Positions 53,101-64,000 of a stretch of 64,000 nucleotides of DNA are shown here, in pieces. This DNA is from Nemopilema nomurai (lineage: Eukaryota > Cnidaria > Scyphozoa > Rhizostomeae > Rhizostomatidae), in NCBI GenBank assembly GCA_003864495.1, contig ML133471.1, positions 778,001 through 842,000 of the forward strand, in the 5' to 3' direction. The notes under the pieces are model-generated. The model searched no databases and was not told the DNA's origin. It worked only from the letters and a program-made list of their open reading frames with translations. The position numbers and the translations under genes were made by a program. How positions within the stretch are numbered: position 1 is the stretch's first letter; the number at the start of each line of letters is the position of its first letter.

Positions 53101-53891
53101 TCAGAGTGTTAAAGGGAAAAACTTTTCATAAAGACGCAGAGTGTAAGTAAGTCAAGCTCCAATGAAAATGTGGATAATTTACGTACCTGATTTACCCAAA
53201 GATAAACTTTGATATACTGCTGTCGTTCGTTCTAAGATAGATTAGAAGGGTAACGTTATAGCTTAAGAGACATGTTCAAAGTAAGTCATTTTAATGTCTC
53301 CAACATTCACTGGCATTTAATCTAGGCAAGAGCGTGGAGGCCTGTTACTATTGCGAATCGAGGCTAGTCATCTCAGTCCTATTGCGAACACCAGAAGTTC
53401 CGTGTCAACATTGAGAAAATACAGCTAGATATATCTTACCACTTGCAGAATTCTGATGACTTGAGTGTCGAAAACCACGGAAACAGGCTCGCTCTGATTG
53501 GATTTCTTCAGTGGATGGACGTCTTTTTGGTAACCACGAAATAAATACTTGTGTAAGCGAGTCTCTTGGTCATTATCCACTTTCTCATTCCCAGCTTAAA
53601 AAATGATTCTTTAATTCAGTTAATTTATAGAAGTAACAGTAGAATGACCTGTCAAAATTCATGTCTGATTCAGGAATGTGTAACAGAATTCTCACAGAAC
53701 TTCAATTCAAGTATTCGATGCGATTTTAAACGTAAACGATATAAAACGAACGTCTTTGAGTGAAGAAAAACCGTCTATTTCTATGATTTAAATAGAATTA
53801 GCTTTCAAGCAACTTTACCTGGGGTTCTCACTGATTGTGAAAGTTGAATTTGGCAAAAACACAGTGTGAGTAGAAGCGACTTGATAGCCAT
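50142..53891 (-). CDS. nicotinic acetylcholine receptor-like Cys-loop cation channel, alpha type
   Basis: Pentameric ligand-gated channel subunit of the plasma membrane. Coding exons on the minus strand are 53891-53819, 53594-53440, 53231-53187, 52687-52578 and 51381-50142, giving 1623 nt and 540 residues. Order: signal peptide (about 1-20); ligand-binding domain with loop D (YLWVNQYW), loop A (LLWVPDIVLYN), loop B Trp187, the Cys loop at 166-180 (CQLDVSYFPFDDQEC) and loop C with vicinal Cys231-Cys232; then M1-M3, a long M3-M4 cytoplasmic loop and M4 (FFFLLFVVIS). In M2, Glu279 at -1' and Leu289 at 9' predict cation selectivity. The vicinal cysteines mark an alpha-type subunit. The loop C position usually Tyr after the CysCys pair is Phe236, and 20' is Gln rather than the usual acidic residue. 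Acetylcholine as ligand is therefore plausible but unproven. Confidence 0.93.
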
Positions 53892-54848
53892 GTTGGCAAC
53901 TAAAGCATGTACATGTCCACGTTTAACTGTTTTGCTTCAATGAGTACAAATACAGCCCTCCGTCTGAATGAGATGAAAACTCTTGATCATTTATAAGATA
54001 TACAATCCGCTTGATACAGATTTCAAAAGCGATCACACAGTACCACTTCAATAAAAGTTTTAAGCAATCAAGTTCTTTGCATAGCATCAAGTTGTATTAA
54101 AGGAAAGTATGGTAAATGCACTAATCCTGAAACCAATTCAACAATTTATTTAAAAAACATCAAAACATTAGTTTTAAAACATCATAGTTTCGTCATTCTT
54201 AAACTTTCTTTAATATAAAAGCCACACAAAAGACAAGAGATTATCCTGCAAAAGAACGTTTTGCTCCAACAAGGAATTGCAAAATGACCTCGGTGCAACA
54301 AAAACTTCAATTTAAAACTTCCTTCTATTACGATGTTTGTCGTGTAATTCGTTAAACATCAGGTCCAAACTTACTCTGTTTTACGCCGCTTCTTTGAATG
54401 TATACCGCATCATTGCTTTACAACTTAAAAGGAAGCTAAATTGGCAACAATTTTTTACTTGCCTACTCCCGGCATACAACTGCAAAATTTCCTTTAAATC
54501 CTTCAATGGCACGGAGGTATTCTCGTCGCACAAACAACAACACACTTTCAGTTTTGACAAGTTGCTTTTGTGGTGGTTGGCATCTTAACAATACTACATT
54601 TTCTTCATAACAGTAGAAGTTATGCCAGAGATGACATATGCTACCCCCTGCTATGACACAGGGCATGCGCACAATGCAAATCCACCAACTGCATTATTTC
54701 ACATTAATGAGCAACGTCGATCGCTAGTGGAAAATAAGCCAAAGAGACACTCATCGGAGCCTTATTCCAATGACAGCCTTGGATGGCAATAATCGCTAGA
54801 AGAGGAGATTTCCACACGAGTACACCAATAAGTAGAATGGAGATTTTT

Positions 54849-54937
54849 ATTCAAAAAGCGGCAAAGTCTCACCTCAAATAACGTATTCTTGGTTTTAATT
54901 ACTAAAACAGCTTTGCCGCATTCTTCGTTTTGAATAT
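54849..54937. repeat. small palindromic element
   Basis: The left arm reads attcaaaa then gcggcaaag. The right arm, in reverse complement, reads attcaaaa, a seven-base insertion and gcggcaaag. The arms are separated by about 45 bases. It could fold as a hairpin or be a minimal transposon remnant. Confidence 0.45.
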
Positions 54938-56500
54938 TCAAGTAATAATAGAAAGATCAGAAATTCCCATTTTTTATGAAATTTTAATGAATAACTTCAA
55001 AAGAAAGCAATTTCGAATAAACTTAATTCCCAAAGAGCAGGAACTCTTACTTACAATTAAGCGCAATATAGTTGGCTATTCAAAAATCCATATAATTATC
55101 AATGACAGATGAGTCTACCCTGTAAAAACTTCATTGACAATGTCTCTTTTCCGGTTTACTTGTGGCTTCAGATGAAATGAAAACTTTTGCCCAATGCTTA
55201 GGACACTTGCTTTTGTAACTGTTGGATGAAGAAGTGCAACATATGTCAAGATCACTTGGTGCAGTGGTATTTAAGTATATATCGGATAGCTACCGGGGAG
55301 TTTCATCGTCATGCATGAGCTCTACCGGATTGGGTCGACATTCACGTTATATCGTATAGCCTGCGAGAGAACCCGCGTTTCTCTGCAAGAACTCGCGTAA
55401 AGTAGAGCACCTTATGATTGTCAATTTTTGAAGTTAATAATTCAGTATCTCTTCGACTTTGAATCGAATCGGAGTGTTAACTTGTCGAGTAGGTTCATTC
55501 GTAGCACAACTATGCCTTCCGGGTTGACACTTACCCCGCGCTAAAGAGAGTGATTTTCGCTTTGACGTGCAGAGGGTATCAAATCAGACAGAGTAGGTGT
55601 GGTTTGTACAGAAGCATCATTTGATATGGAGATCAAGGCGCACTTAAACTATCATTTCTAATATTTAGTTTATGAACCATGAACACAGGGGCACAATGCT
55701 ATATTATGTTCTGTCAAATAATTACCCGTCATTGCAATGGTTTTGAAATACAATGAAAGCTCTTTAACGATCAATCAGATTTAATTCCTACTTTCTCTAA
55801 GAGTTAAATTGCACATGAATTTTAAGTTTTTCATGGGAAATTTACGAATGCGACTTTTGATATTATCAATGATATCAAAATAGTTTTCAAAAAACTGGAA
55901 AGCAATCATTCTTTCTGTTTCAATTGGCAGTGAAAGGAGGATATAATGACTATAGAAGCAGAACAGACATGAAACTACTTAAGAATGTTGAAAAGAGGAG
56001 AAACTTGTAAAGACGTGGGACAGTTCTTTATGTCTGCTATTCGTGAGAGTACTGGGTGCGTTCTGAGTGGTATACTGATCTTAGATACGTAATGTGTTGC
56101 TAAAGGCCACTCCCGTAAACCCCCTGCTAGCTTGAGTCCAACACCAAATGGCTTTAGTCTGGCCACAAATCTGTTTAAGTAGGAAGGAGCGAGCCTTGGT
56201 GATTACTGCTCCACCGGCAATAAACTGGATCTTTACACTAGCTTAACTGTTTTCAGAGATTTCGCAATTTCATTCCCATGTACAGAACTGACATAAGCAG
56301 CTAAAGTGCTTAATATGTAGCGAATCACTTAATCTTTACCGACTTTAAGAGTTCTAGATTTTAAATACATTTCCTTGCCTTCCAGTCAATTTACCGTACA
56401 AACAATAAACCTTGGTTTCAATAGTTACTGAGAACATGTAAATTGCCTTGTCGTTCAGTTCTGAAACTTCATCGCAGGCTATTCAAAAACCTAGTTGGCT

Positions 56501-56650
56501 GTTCAGTTTAGAAACCTTGGCTTGAAGTGTCATACATAGCCTTGCCTGACTGAGATTTATCTATTTGGTTACAAGAATGGATCCTCCAATACTCTAAAAA
56601 ATTTTGCTGACTTAAATATACGTTAGTATAGTTAAAGATATCTGGAGTTC
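56501..56650 (-). repeat. dispersed repeat, copy 1 (inverted relative to copy 2)
   Basis: The reverse complement of this segment matches 60303-60453 over about 150 bases with scattered mismatches. Shared landmarks include ctccagatatct, acgtatattt, agagtattggagga, ataaatctcagtcag and ctaaactgaacag. No coding potential. Confidence 0.8.
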
Positions 56651-59600
56651 ATAGCTCTTCGATAGACATAATTATATTTGCCTACTAAATAATTAAATGG
56701 CAACTAAATCCGTTCAGGAACATATACCGGTTACCCAGCTCCATCAATTTTACTGAATAAAAATCGAAAATCTTTCCTAAAGGTATAAAATTGTTTTATC
56801 ACATTTTGGTCTATCATTTTAATCAAGAATATGCCCATGAATTGGTTACTCGACAAGTAGCTTTGGCTTTGAGTGAAATGCAGATAGCAGTACACGAAAT
56901 ACTTGTTTTATGAATAGTACGTGCAGCTATTTGGACATTAACGCTGTCAAATCGTGAAGTTGTGTACTAATAGAGAATGATGTGCAAACTAGTATATTCA
57001 AGCTTCAAGTTTTAGTACATTTTTAGCGTATGCAGAAAACCTCAGTCAACCTTCAAACATGTTGCATGAACCTTTCAAGCAGCTAATGTGTCTTTGTTAT
57101 TACTTCAATGATAGTGGGAATTTCCTGACGTCCTCTTTACTATCTGGCCTAAGTACAATCAAGTCAAGATATTGCTTCCCAAGTCTCCCAAGATTTTCCT
57201 CCATTACAGTGTGTCGTGGTGTCGCTAATTGTGTTTTTATGGGAGGTGTTCGAGAAGCAGCTGCGCTCCATAATACAATCTCACTTGCGTCTGAGAGCGG
57301 TATTGTTTAACTTTGAAGTTATCACATTTGTTGCTTCAGCACAATACTTGACTCATTTTCCCTCGCAGAACAGTTACCGATAGCCATTACTCACACGAGT
57401 CAAATATAAATAAAAAGTGGTGTACTTGCGCCTCCTGGCACCTGAGAGAAACATGCAAGTTCCATTCCAACACAAACATTGCAGTTCGGCATTTTAACCG
57501 AGCCTTTACTAAAGTAAGAACCGCAATTCATTGTGCGCAAAATGCCTGGCAAATTACTGCCTGATGATTGCATTATGCGTGAGACTCGGCATAGCAATTA
57601 GAAGCTCTACCCTCGTGGCATCAAACACTTTAAAACAGACAGCAATTATTAGCCTTCATTTGGAAACACTTTAAATGGTTAGATAGATAAATTATTACCA
57701 CTGGTGTTGATGTTTGATTGGAAAATAAAGCACACCAAAATCCAACGATATTTTGAAAGTGCAACGTTTTTGCAGGCGTTAAAATCAATGTTTATAGTCG
57801 GCGTCGGAATCAGACCGTAGGGTAGCTACCAAGCAAATTATGTATCACCATTGTGTCTCCCTGGAGGGATTTATTGATTGGATGAAGCATTATGCAGATC
57901 GCCAATTCGACAATAGGAGACAGAATCTAAAATACTTGCTAAAATGGTTGTTGAAAGTTGTATTTACTCCAAAACCCATTAACCTTGAATCTACTTACAA
58001 CTTTATGATCATTTTTGATGGTGTCGCAAGAAGATGTACATATATTAAAGCAAGTCTGCAAGAAAATTGCTGCCACCGGAAAATCTATTCACCCATTTTT
58101 TACCATGATAAAAGAATATCGCCGTCACAAGTCCGCCTTATAAAGTGGAAATCTGTAGGAAATGCCAAATAAAAAGTACCTAATCAAAACCCTGAAATAC
58201 TAGCTCTGTACTGCAGATAAATCCCATCATTGCCAAATACGCTACTCACCAAGTAACTAATCTCTACTTCTGGCTGCAGCCTGCACCGGTTATATCTGAT
58301 TCTTCTGTTGCTGCTCTGACTTCGCCTCTTCTTGCTGCTCAATGCACAGGAATCTATTTCACAAGCTAATTGAAAACAAACCATCTGGAGAGCAACCGGC
58401 TTTTCTCATTCCTTTGAAGCGTTTCTCCGCGATTATAGCGCATATTAATTTCCTTTCCGTCGTAATGTGCGGGAAATCCTTTCAGGCACAATATTCACAA
58501 AAGCTTGGTTACGCAGGCCTCGAAATTGAACGGGTTTCGCAAGATGATAAAGCGCGACCTGGCGGTGCTTGCTGTTGTGACGTCACACTTAGTCAATTCT
58601 ATTGTACACACCTGGGCCTGAGTTGATGCAGTTTGACGATGATGGTTTAAACTGGTCGCAAATTATTTGAACTTTTCACAAGCATTTAACTGCAATACAG
58701 CGAACGGTGTGCCCTAAATCTCTAGAGCTTCCTACAAGAGATAGTAGGTGCATTTCTTGAAGGAATAATTCTGAACTCTAGATCAAATTGTTTCTGCAAT
58801 AATTTGGTTTCATGACAAATGATCAGCATCAACAAACTCTTAAAGATATTTGACCACAATTTGTGGGGCTCTGCTTCCGCGACTGCTATTTTTCTATCTC
58901 AGTATTTTTTTCCTCACAAAGCATCACTTACTTTTTGTTACTGAACAGCTTCCACTAGAACTGTTGCAGCACGTAGCGTTGTTAAAACTTCTACAAACTG
59001 GTGTCTATTCTCTTCTCGTTCAGAAGTTTTGAGCTATTATCCTTGCATGCTGGCCATTTGAGGAGCTCATTTACTTCTACAGATTCGAGCCGAAAACAGA
59101 TAAAAACTGGAATGGAATGGGCTGAAACACCAGTGCTTTGGCAAAATACACTGACCGTGCTGAAATCGACACTTAAAGCTCCTGCTGTTATGGAGTGGTG
59201 ATAAAAGTTTCACTTTGCTGCGCAGCAGCCTTTCCCAAAAGCGAAGCAAATGCGAAGGTTTCAGTGAATTTAGAAAGCTCCCTAGGATAGGAAGGAAGTC
59301 CCATGTTTCTAATATAGATGCATGAAAAAGCTAAACAAAATGTTATGATAGGATCTTTGCAGTACGAATTGTTCCGGCCCGTTTATTGGCTTAGTCTTGA
59401 GTTTATCAGAATCTAAAGAAGATCTGAGAATGGCCTAATCAGAATGGTTGGAAATAAAGCCTCCGATCTTAAACGCTTAAGATGCACCTTGCAATCATAT
59501 TACTTTTGTTAGGGCTTGTGCATTAATTTGCTACCTTTTATCCAACTCTCTCTGACATGCAATTAATATTTGTTAGGTGATTCTGCGGGGCATATAACCT

Positions 59601-59678
59601 CACCATGGTACAGTTTGCAGGATATCACAACGAGGCCCGCATCAATCTGTCTCTCGTGCGGTAGCCATTCTTAACAAA

Positions 59679-59681
59679 ATG
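59679..59681 (+). CDS. RPL7A: candidate first coding exon of RPL7A (ATG only)
   Basis: The second RPL7A exon opens exactly at codon 2 (Pro-Pro-Lys-Ser), so the start codon must lie alone at the end of an upstream exon, followed by a phase-0 intron. The sequence aacaaaATG followed by gtgggt at 59682 offers an ATG directly before a GT donor, with a pyrimidine-richer leader (ctgtctctcg, cattctt) in front. A second option is caccATG before gtacag near 59605. Neither can be confirmed without a transcript. Confidence 0.3.
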
Positions 59682-60302
59682 GTGGGTCAAGTTCCGATCC
59701 TTAGTTGTCTCCATATATCAATGCCTATCATGTTCATCTTGCATTTCATTTCGTTGACTTATTTTTCAAAGTTATCTCTATATAAATGAGTGTTCGCTTT
59801 TATCCTTATTTAATATGAAAAGTATATTATTGATAGCTTTATCGCACCTTTGCTTCAACGATTCCTTGATGCACAACTGGCCGAGATGTAATGAGTATAA
59901 GTTTGCTACTGAATACGTGGAGCCCTTTCATTTGATATGAAAATGGTTATTGGTTTAGGTGTTGCTGCAAAACATCGTCAACCACTGTATTACCAATGTG
60001 AACGCTTGCAACTTTCGTTCTGAATGCATGTTGTTCTTGATCATCGTTTTCTGATCGAAATTTGTACGTTAAGGGCGACGTTTTGGCTGCTTCGTAATTT
60101 TTTATGTTTAAATAAGCTTTTCTTATGAAGAATTCCCCAAAATAAAGAATTTTATACTCTAAATATAAGAAGCAAGCCAGGTCCTTTTTTGTCAACCAAT
60201 TTGGTTCATAGAAGTAAAAACATTTGTATGCATGAATATAAACAGCAACGTTGCCAGATGAAATCTTTAAAGGTTCTCCAATATTTTTGAAATCTTTAAG
60301 GG

Positions 60303-60453
60303 TTCTCCAGATATCTTCAGTTATACCAACGTATATTTTAGTCAGCAAATCATTTTAGAGTATTGGAGGATTCATTCTTGAAACCAAATGGATAAATCTC
60401 AGTCAGCCAAGGCTATGTGTGACACTTCAAGCCAAAATTTCTAAACTGAACAG
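60303..60453 (+). repeat. dispersed repeat, copy 2
   Basis: Partner of the inverted copy at 56501-56650. It lies just upstream of the first recognised RPL7A coding exon, probably in RPL7A intron 1 or its 5' flank. Confidence 0.8.
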
Positions 60454-60721
60454 AAGAAATTATTTGTGTTGATAGAATACTACTTATAATGCTAAATTTC
60501 AGCAATATAGAAGTTTTAGATTTTTTAAAGTCATACTTTGAGTGCAAAATTTCTGACAAATCAGTTTCTTTATATCTAATTATTGTTTATATCTAAGTCT
60601 TATATGTGGGGTACTTGAATCTATATTCTTAAAGTATCTATGGCAGCTAATTTTCTGTTTCCTCCAGTTAATGTGTTTGGGGGTCCAATTGTAAAAGCTC
60701 TTTCATCTCATTCTGTTTTAG

Positions 60722-63347
60722 CCTCCAAAATCAAAGAAGATCAAGGTCAAAAAGGTTGCGGCAGCACCTTACACCACATCTAAAGCACCTGTCAAGAAGA
60801 AGGTCATCAACCCTCTTATTGAAAAGAGGCCAAAGAACTTTGGAATTGGTATTATAATCAGTTTTCTCTTTTAAAGTCAAATGTCTTTCTTAGCTAGCAT
60901 TCCCCCTAGGGAAAGCAAGTATGGTACTTCTATGCTGTTCGTTTTTAAAGAAACATATATTTTCACCTTAGTTTTGTGTGTTTTCTGTGGAGTTTACAAA
61001 GGTTCGTTAGAAAACAGTTAAAAGTTCCCAAAGCTAGTCTGTAAACATAGCATATTTTAGTTTTTTAGATTCAGAGCTTAAGTAAAGTCCTAAATATGTT
61101 TATGTGAAGTTGTGAAAGAATTTTACATAGGTTTCTTTGTACACAAGGTGCTGATGTCCAACCCAAAAGAGATCTCACAAGATATGTAAGATGGCCAAAG
61201 TACATAAGACTTCAAAGGCAGAAGCGCATTTTGTACCAAAGGTTGAAGGTTCCACCAGCAGTAAATCAGTTTACTCAAACCCTTGACAAAAACACTGGTA
61301 TGATGGCTTTCAGCTCAATTTTGCTATATATAGATAGTTTTTTACATTGCTGTTCTCCCTATTATCTACATTTGTATATACTGGTTTTTCTTGTGTTCGT
61401 TGATATGCTTTACTAAGAATTTTTATTACTGAGGCATGTTGAACCTGCTTTTTGCATGCTACTGAAGCTGTAATGCTAGAAAGAAAAATATACCTGTATC
61501 ATCATCATCCATCAGGAGGCCCTCTCTGGCAAAAGGGGTACTGCCTGGCAGCAGCATGTCCTCCATGTCCCCCAATTGCAGCCTGTCCATTAGCAATTCA
61601 GCACCCAGCCCCCTTTTTCTCATGATGTTATCAACTGACCTGTACCAATATGCATATATTTATATATATAAACTTTAGCTTTTCTGTCATTTTCTGTCAT
61701 GGAAAAATTTAAGCAAGAAGGTTGGTATTCATTGACTCCCACTTGCATGTGTATAATCAGGATAGCACCAGATTACTTTACTGACAACTGATTTGGTTTA
61801 TATTGTTTCATAGCTACCCAGCTTTTCAAGCTGCTCCACAAGTACAGACCCGAAACCAAGGCAGAGAAGAAGGCCAGGCTCACAAAGATTGCAGAAAAGA
61901 AGGCAGAAGGCAAAGATGAAGCACCTGGAAAGAAGCCAATTGTCTTGAAATACGGAATCAATCACATCACAAATCTGGTAGAAAGCAAAAAGGCCCAGCT
62001 TGTTGTTATTGCACATGATGTTGACCCAATTGAGGTATATATCAGAATCATATACTCATTTGTTGTATATACCTATTGCTGATTATATTTGTAAGATAGG
62101 TTGGCACCTAATAGGAGCGCAACTTTTGACACCATTTTCGTCAATAGAAACAATCATTCAACACTGTAATATATGGTCAGAACTTTTACTACATAACCCC
62201 ATTCTAGTGATTATCTTAGGAAAACAGTATACCATGCACATGATTTTTAAAAATTAAGCTGCTGATGTTTGTTTGTAGTGTCTGCTTGTATATGACACCT
62301 TTCTTTGTTTCAAATTTAGGCTCTACCTTCTGTACCATAATTTGCACAGTCTTTTTGGGGGCATTATTAGGGGTTATAGTTTTGATGCATCTGTAACCTG
62401 GTATTGGGGGTTTTTTTTATAATTGTATTTGGGTGTTTGATATACAAGCAATCTTATGAGATGAAGCCAGTGCGAGTGGTCTAGTGGTCCTTTGAACTTC
62501 TGCCATAACTGATAGCATGAGGTTAGCATATCTAATGAATATTAATAAACAAAAATTAACCCTATTTATATGACATGGGCAATTAAGATGAAAAATGCAG
62601 ACAATAAGAGGAAAAATTGAATGCATTTCTCAAATATACAAAGTGACATGTCACAGAACTTTGGGTTTCTTTTTTCAGATTGTTGTTTGGTTGCCGGCAC
62701 TTTGCAGAAAAATGGGTGTTCCATACTGCATTGTCAAAGGAAAAGCAAGGTACCTTTTGGCTGACACCATTTCTGTATTTATAAAGGAAAAATTAATTTG
62801 TTTGTTTGCAAATAGTTAAAGCATGTCTTGGTGAAGGTGTTAAAAAATTATTGTTTGTAATACCAGTGTTGTAATTCCATCAACACACATTTTGGCATAA
62901 GGCAAATTTTTTTTACTCTTTATGATCATGATGTGTTGGCTCATTTGCCATCTGTTTTGTTAAATGATTAATGTACAATGTGAATGCATGGCTATGAAAA
63001 TAAAATAAAAATGATTTATGTTTTCTCAATATTGTGTCCTTTAGACACCTTCCTAGTTTCTTGCTATGAAACAACTAGTGAATAAAAGTGTTGTTCTAAC
63101 TGCTGCTTTTCATTCCAGGTTAGGAAAGCTGGTACACAAGAAGACGGCCACCGCTGTGTGTATGACAGCCACAAGGCAAGAGGACAAGCACTCAATGGAG
63201 AAGGTCTGTGACAGTGTGAAATCAAATTACAATGACCGTGTAGATGAAATCCGTCGTCATTGGGGAGGAGGAATAATGGGATGCAAGTCTCAAGCTAGAG
63301 TCATGAAGTTGGAAAAAGCCAAAGCAAAAGAACTCAGGGTGGCATAA
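60722..63347 (+). CDS. RPL7A: 60S ribosomal protein L7a (eL8), codons 2 to stop
   Basis: Large-subunit ribosomal protein eL8. Coding exons are 60722-60848, 61148-61297, 61814-62034, 62679-62749 and 63119-63347, all GT-AG and in phase. With a separate ATG they give 266 residues, the same length as human RPL7A. Clear matches in order: a basic N-terminus ([11 protein letters not shown]), [52 protein letters not shown], the L7Ae core [14 protein letters not shown] then [27 protein letters not shown], and the tail [10 protein letters not shown] ending RVA. It is the only plus-strand gene in the window. Introns are 300-650 bases. Vertebrate RPL7A introns host C/D snoRNAs; none could be assigned here. 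Confidence 0.95.
61494..61639 (-). other. exon-like open segment antisense inside an RPL7A intron
   Basis: On the minus strand, 146 bases are bounded by acceptor-like ggtacag and donor-like CAG then gtatat. They are open throughout in one frame ([16 protein letters not shown], then [26 protein letters not shown]). The segment is clearly GC-richer than its intron. I do not recognise the protein. It may be an exon of an unseen minus-strand gene, a captured retro-fragment, or a coincidence. Confidence 0.3.
62454..62540 (+). other. tRNA-like or SINE-like remnant in an RPL7A intron
   Basis: tggtctagtgg at 62477-62487 matches the Pol III A box of tRNA genes such as tRNA-Glu. About 44 bases on, ggttagcatatc at 62521-62532 is a weak B-box match at the spacing normal for tRNA. 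No acceptor stem or anticodon arm folds by eye, so this is at most a degraded tRNA-derived sequence. Confidence 0.25.
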
Positions 63348-64000
63348 ATGCTTTTCTCAATAGAATGATATTTATAGAAGAATTGTTGATTCAATTTGTT
63401 TTGTCTTCTCTTTTTGTTTGAAAGGAAAAGAAACTGTATTTCCAGAAAATTCATTCACAATCAAATGAATTACCAACAATAATCTTAGTGTTGTCTAGAT
63501 AAGGGTACTGTGTTTATTAAATGAGACTGGCATTAAAGAACAGTAGGAAATGTTTTTGCTAGTGCAAAATATAACAACGGCCATCTTTTAGCAGTATGCT
63601 TGGTCAAATGCAGTGCTTGACAAATTGATGTTTGATTTTCTGGAAAATTTAGTATATAAACTTGCACAAATTTTTAAACAATGAAATGACAAAGAAAAGC
63701 AAGTTAGATCACAATTAAAATTAGAACTAAGAGCCTTCCCAATGCTACAATCTCAAGACATAATCAAACAAGATACAAAACGGCAACTAATGAATGAATG
63801 CAATGCAGGAAGAAGATTTAACAAACTGTTTTGGTTGGTGAATGAGACAGTGTTATGTAAGAATACAACAATGGGTTAAATAATAGGTTAAGAGTTGACA
63901 ATATTGTCATTGTGTTTCAAAGTGCACCTCTACCCAAATTTTTTTTCCATTTAACTTTTTGAGAGGATACATGTCAAAGATGCATCAATAAAAAGGCTAC
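63348..64000 (+). other. RPL7A 3' flank
   Basis: It holds the RPL7A 3' UTR. An ATTAAA at 63532-63537 is a possible variant polyadenylation signal; a canonical AATAAA occurs only near the window end (about 63987). No other gene is seen. Confidence 0.45.

Larger units (their letters stand above)
53892..59678. other. gene-poor stretch upstream of the Cys-loop channel
   Basis: The left end is the promoter side of the channel gene. Both strands were read without finding an exon of recognisable family. Seen: a small inverted-repeat element at 54849-54937, one copy of a dispersed repeat at 56501-56650, and a TGACGTCA palindrome near 58579 in a locally CG-richer patch (about 58420-58620) that could be a promoter. 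Confidence 0.45.

Noticed and set aside
57840..58626. Frames of about 94-110 codons upstream of RPL7A
   Set aside because: No family motif; composition and length are what AT-rich non-coding DNA gives by chance.
59947..60348. 133-codon minus-strand frame
   Set aside because: It overlaps the dispersed repeat and has no recognisable domain.
60849..63118. C/D-box snoRNAs expected in RPL7A introns
   Set aside because: TGATGA-like and CTGA motifs occur (for example near 61623 and 62460), but none combines a good C box, D box, suitable spacing and a terminal stem.
1..64000. CRISPR arrays, bacterial operons, phage or retroviral genes
   Set aside because: No spaced direct-repeat array, no ribosome-binding-site-led gene runs, and no reverse transcriptase, integrase or capsid-like frames were seen.

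Overview
The window is animal nuclear DNA: AT-rich, full of GT-AG introns, with no bacterial or viral gene organisation. Two DEG/ENaC channel genes and an acetylcholine-receptor-type Cys-loop channel mark it as metazoan. Together with intron-rich, only moderately diverged orthologues of EIF3G, VPS13B and RPL7A, this suggests an early-branching invertebrate, most likely a cnidarian. That placement is inference, not something the sequence proves.

Layout: (1) 1.6-12.8 kb, two complete DEG/ENaC genes in tandem on the minus strand, each with six coding exons and matching exon lengths. (2) 15.3-20.4 kb, EIF3G on the minus strand, nine coding exons. (3) 21.4-46.3 kb, a complete VPS13B orthologue on the minus strand, reconstructed here as 37 coding blocks adding up to 3868 codons. 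Two joins in it (a 32-nt and a 59-nt gap) could be ultra-short introns or single missing bases. (4) 46.3-50.1 kb, a gene-free stretch with a small terminal-inverted-repeat element. (5) 50.1-53.9 kb, a complete alpha-type nicotinic-like Cys-loop channel on the minus strand, five coding exons. (6) 53.9-60.7 kb, a gene-poor stretch with an inverted pair of dispersed repeats. (7) 60.7-63.3 kb, RPL7A on the plus strand. Its start codon appears to sit alone in an upstream exon that I can only guess at.

The genes do not form a pathway. Three are housekeeping genes (translation initiation, ribosome, Golgi/endosome lipid transport) and three are ion channels of excitable or sensory membranes. All exon borders were derived by hand from splice-site consensus, phase continuity and protein-family resemblance. 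Frame continuity was checked by summing exon lengths to a multiple of three for every gene.

I did not find a novel molecular system. The observations most worth following up are the two frame discontinuities in VPS13B, the paired 60-nt exon in both DEG/ENaC genes, the 193-bp tandem duplication in a VPS13B intron, an exon-like open frame antisense to RPL7A, and several short repeat elements.
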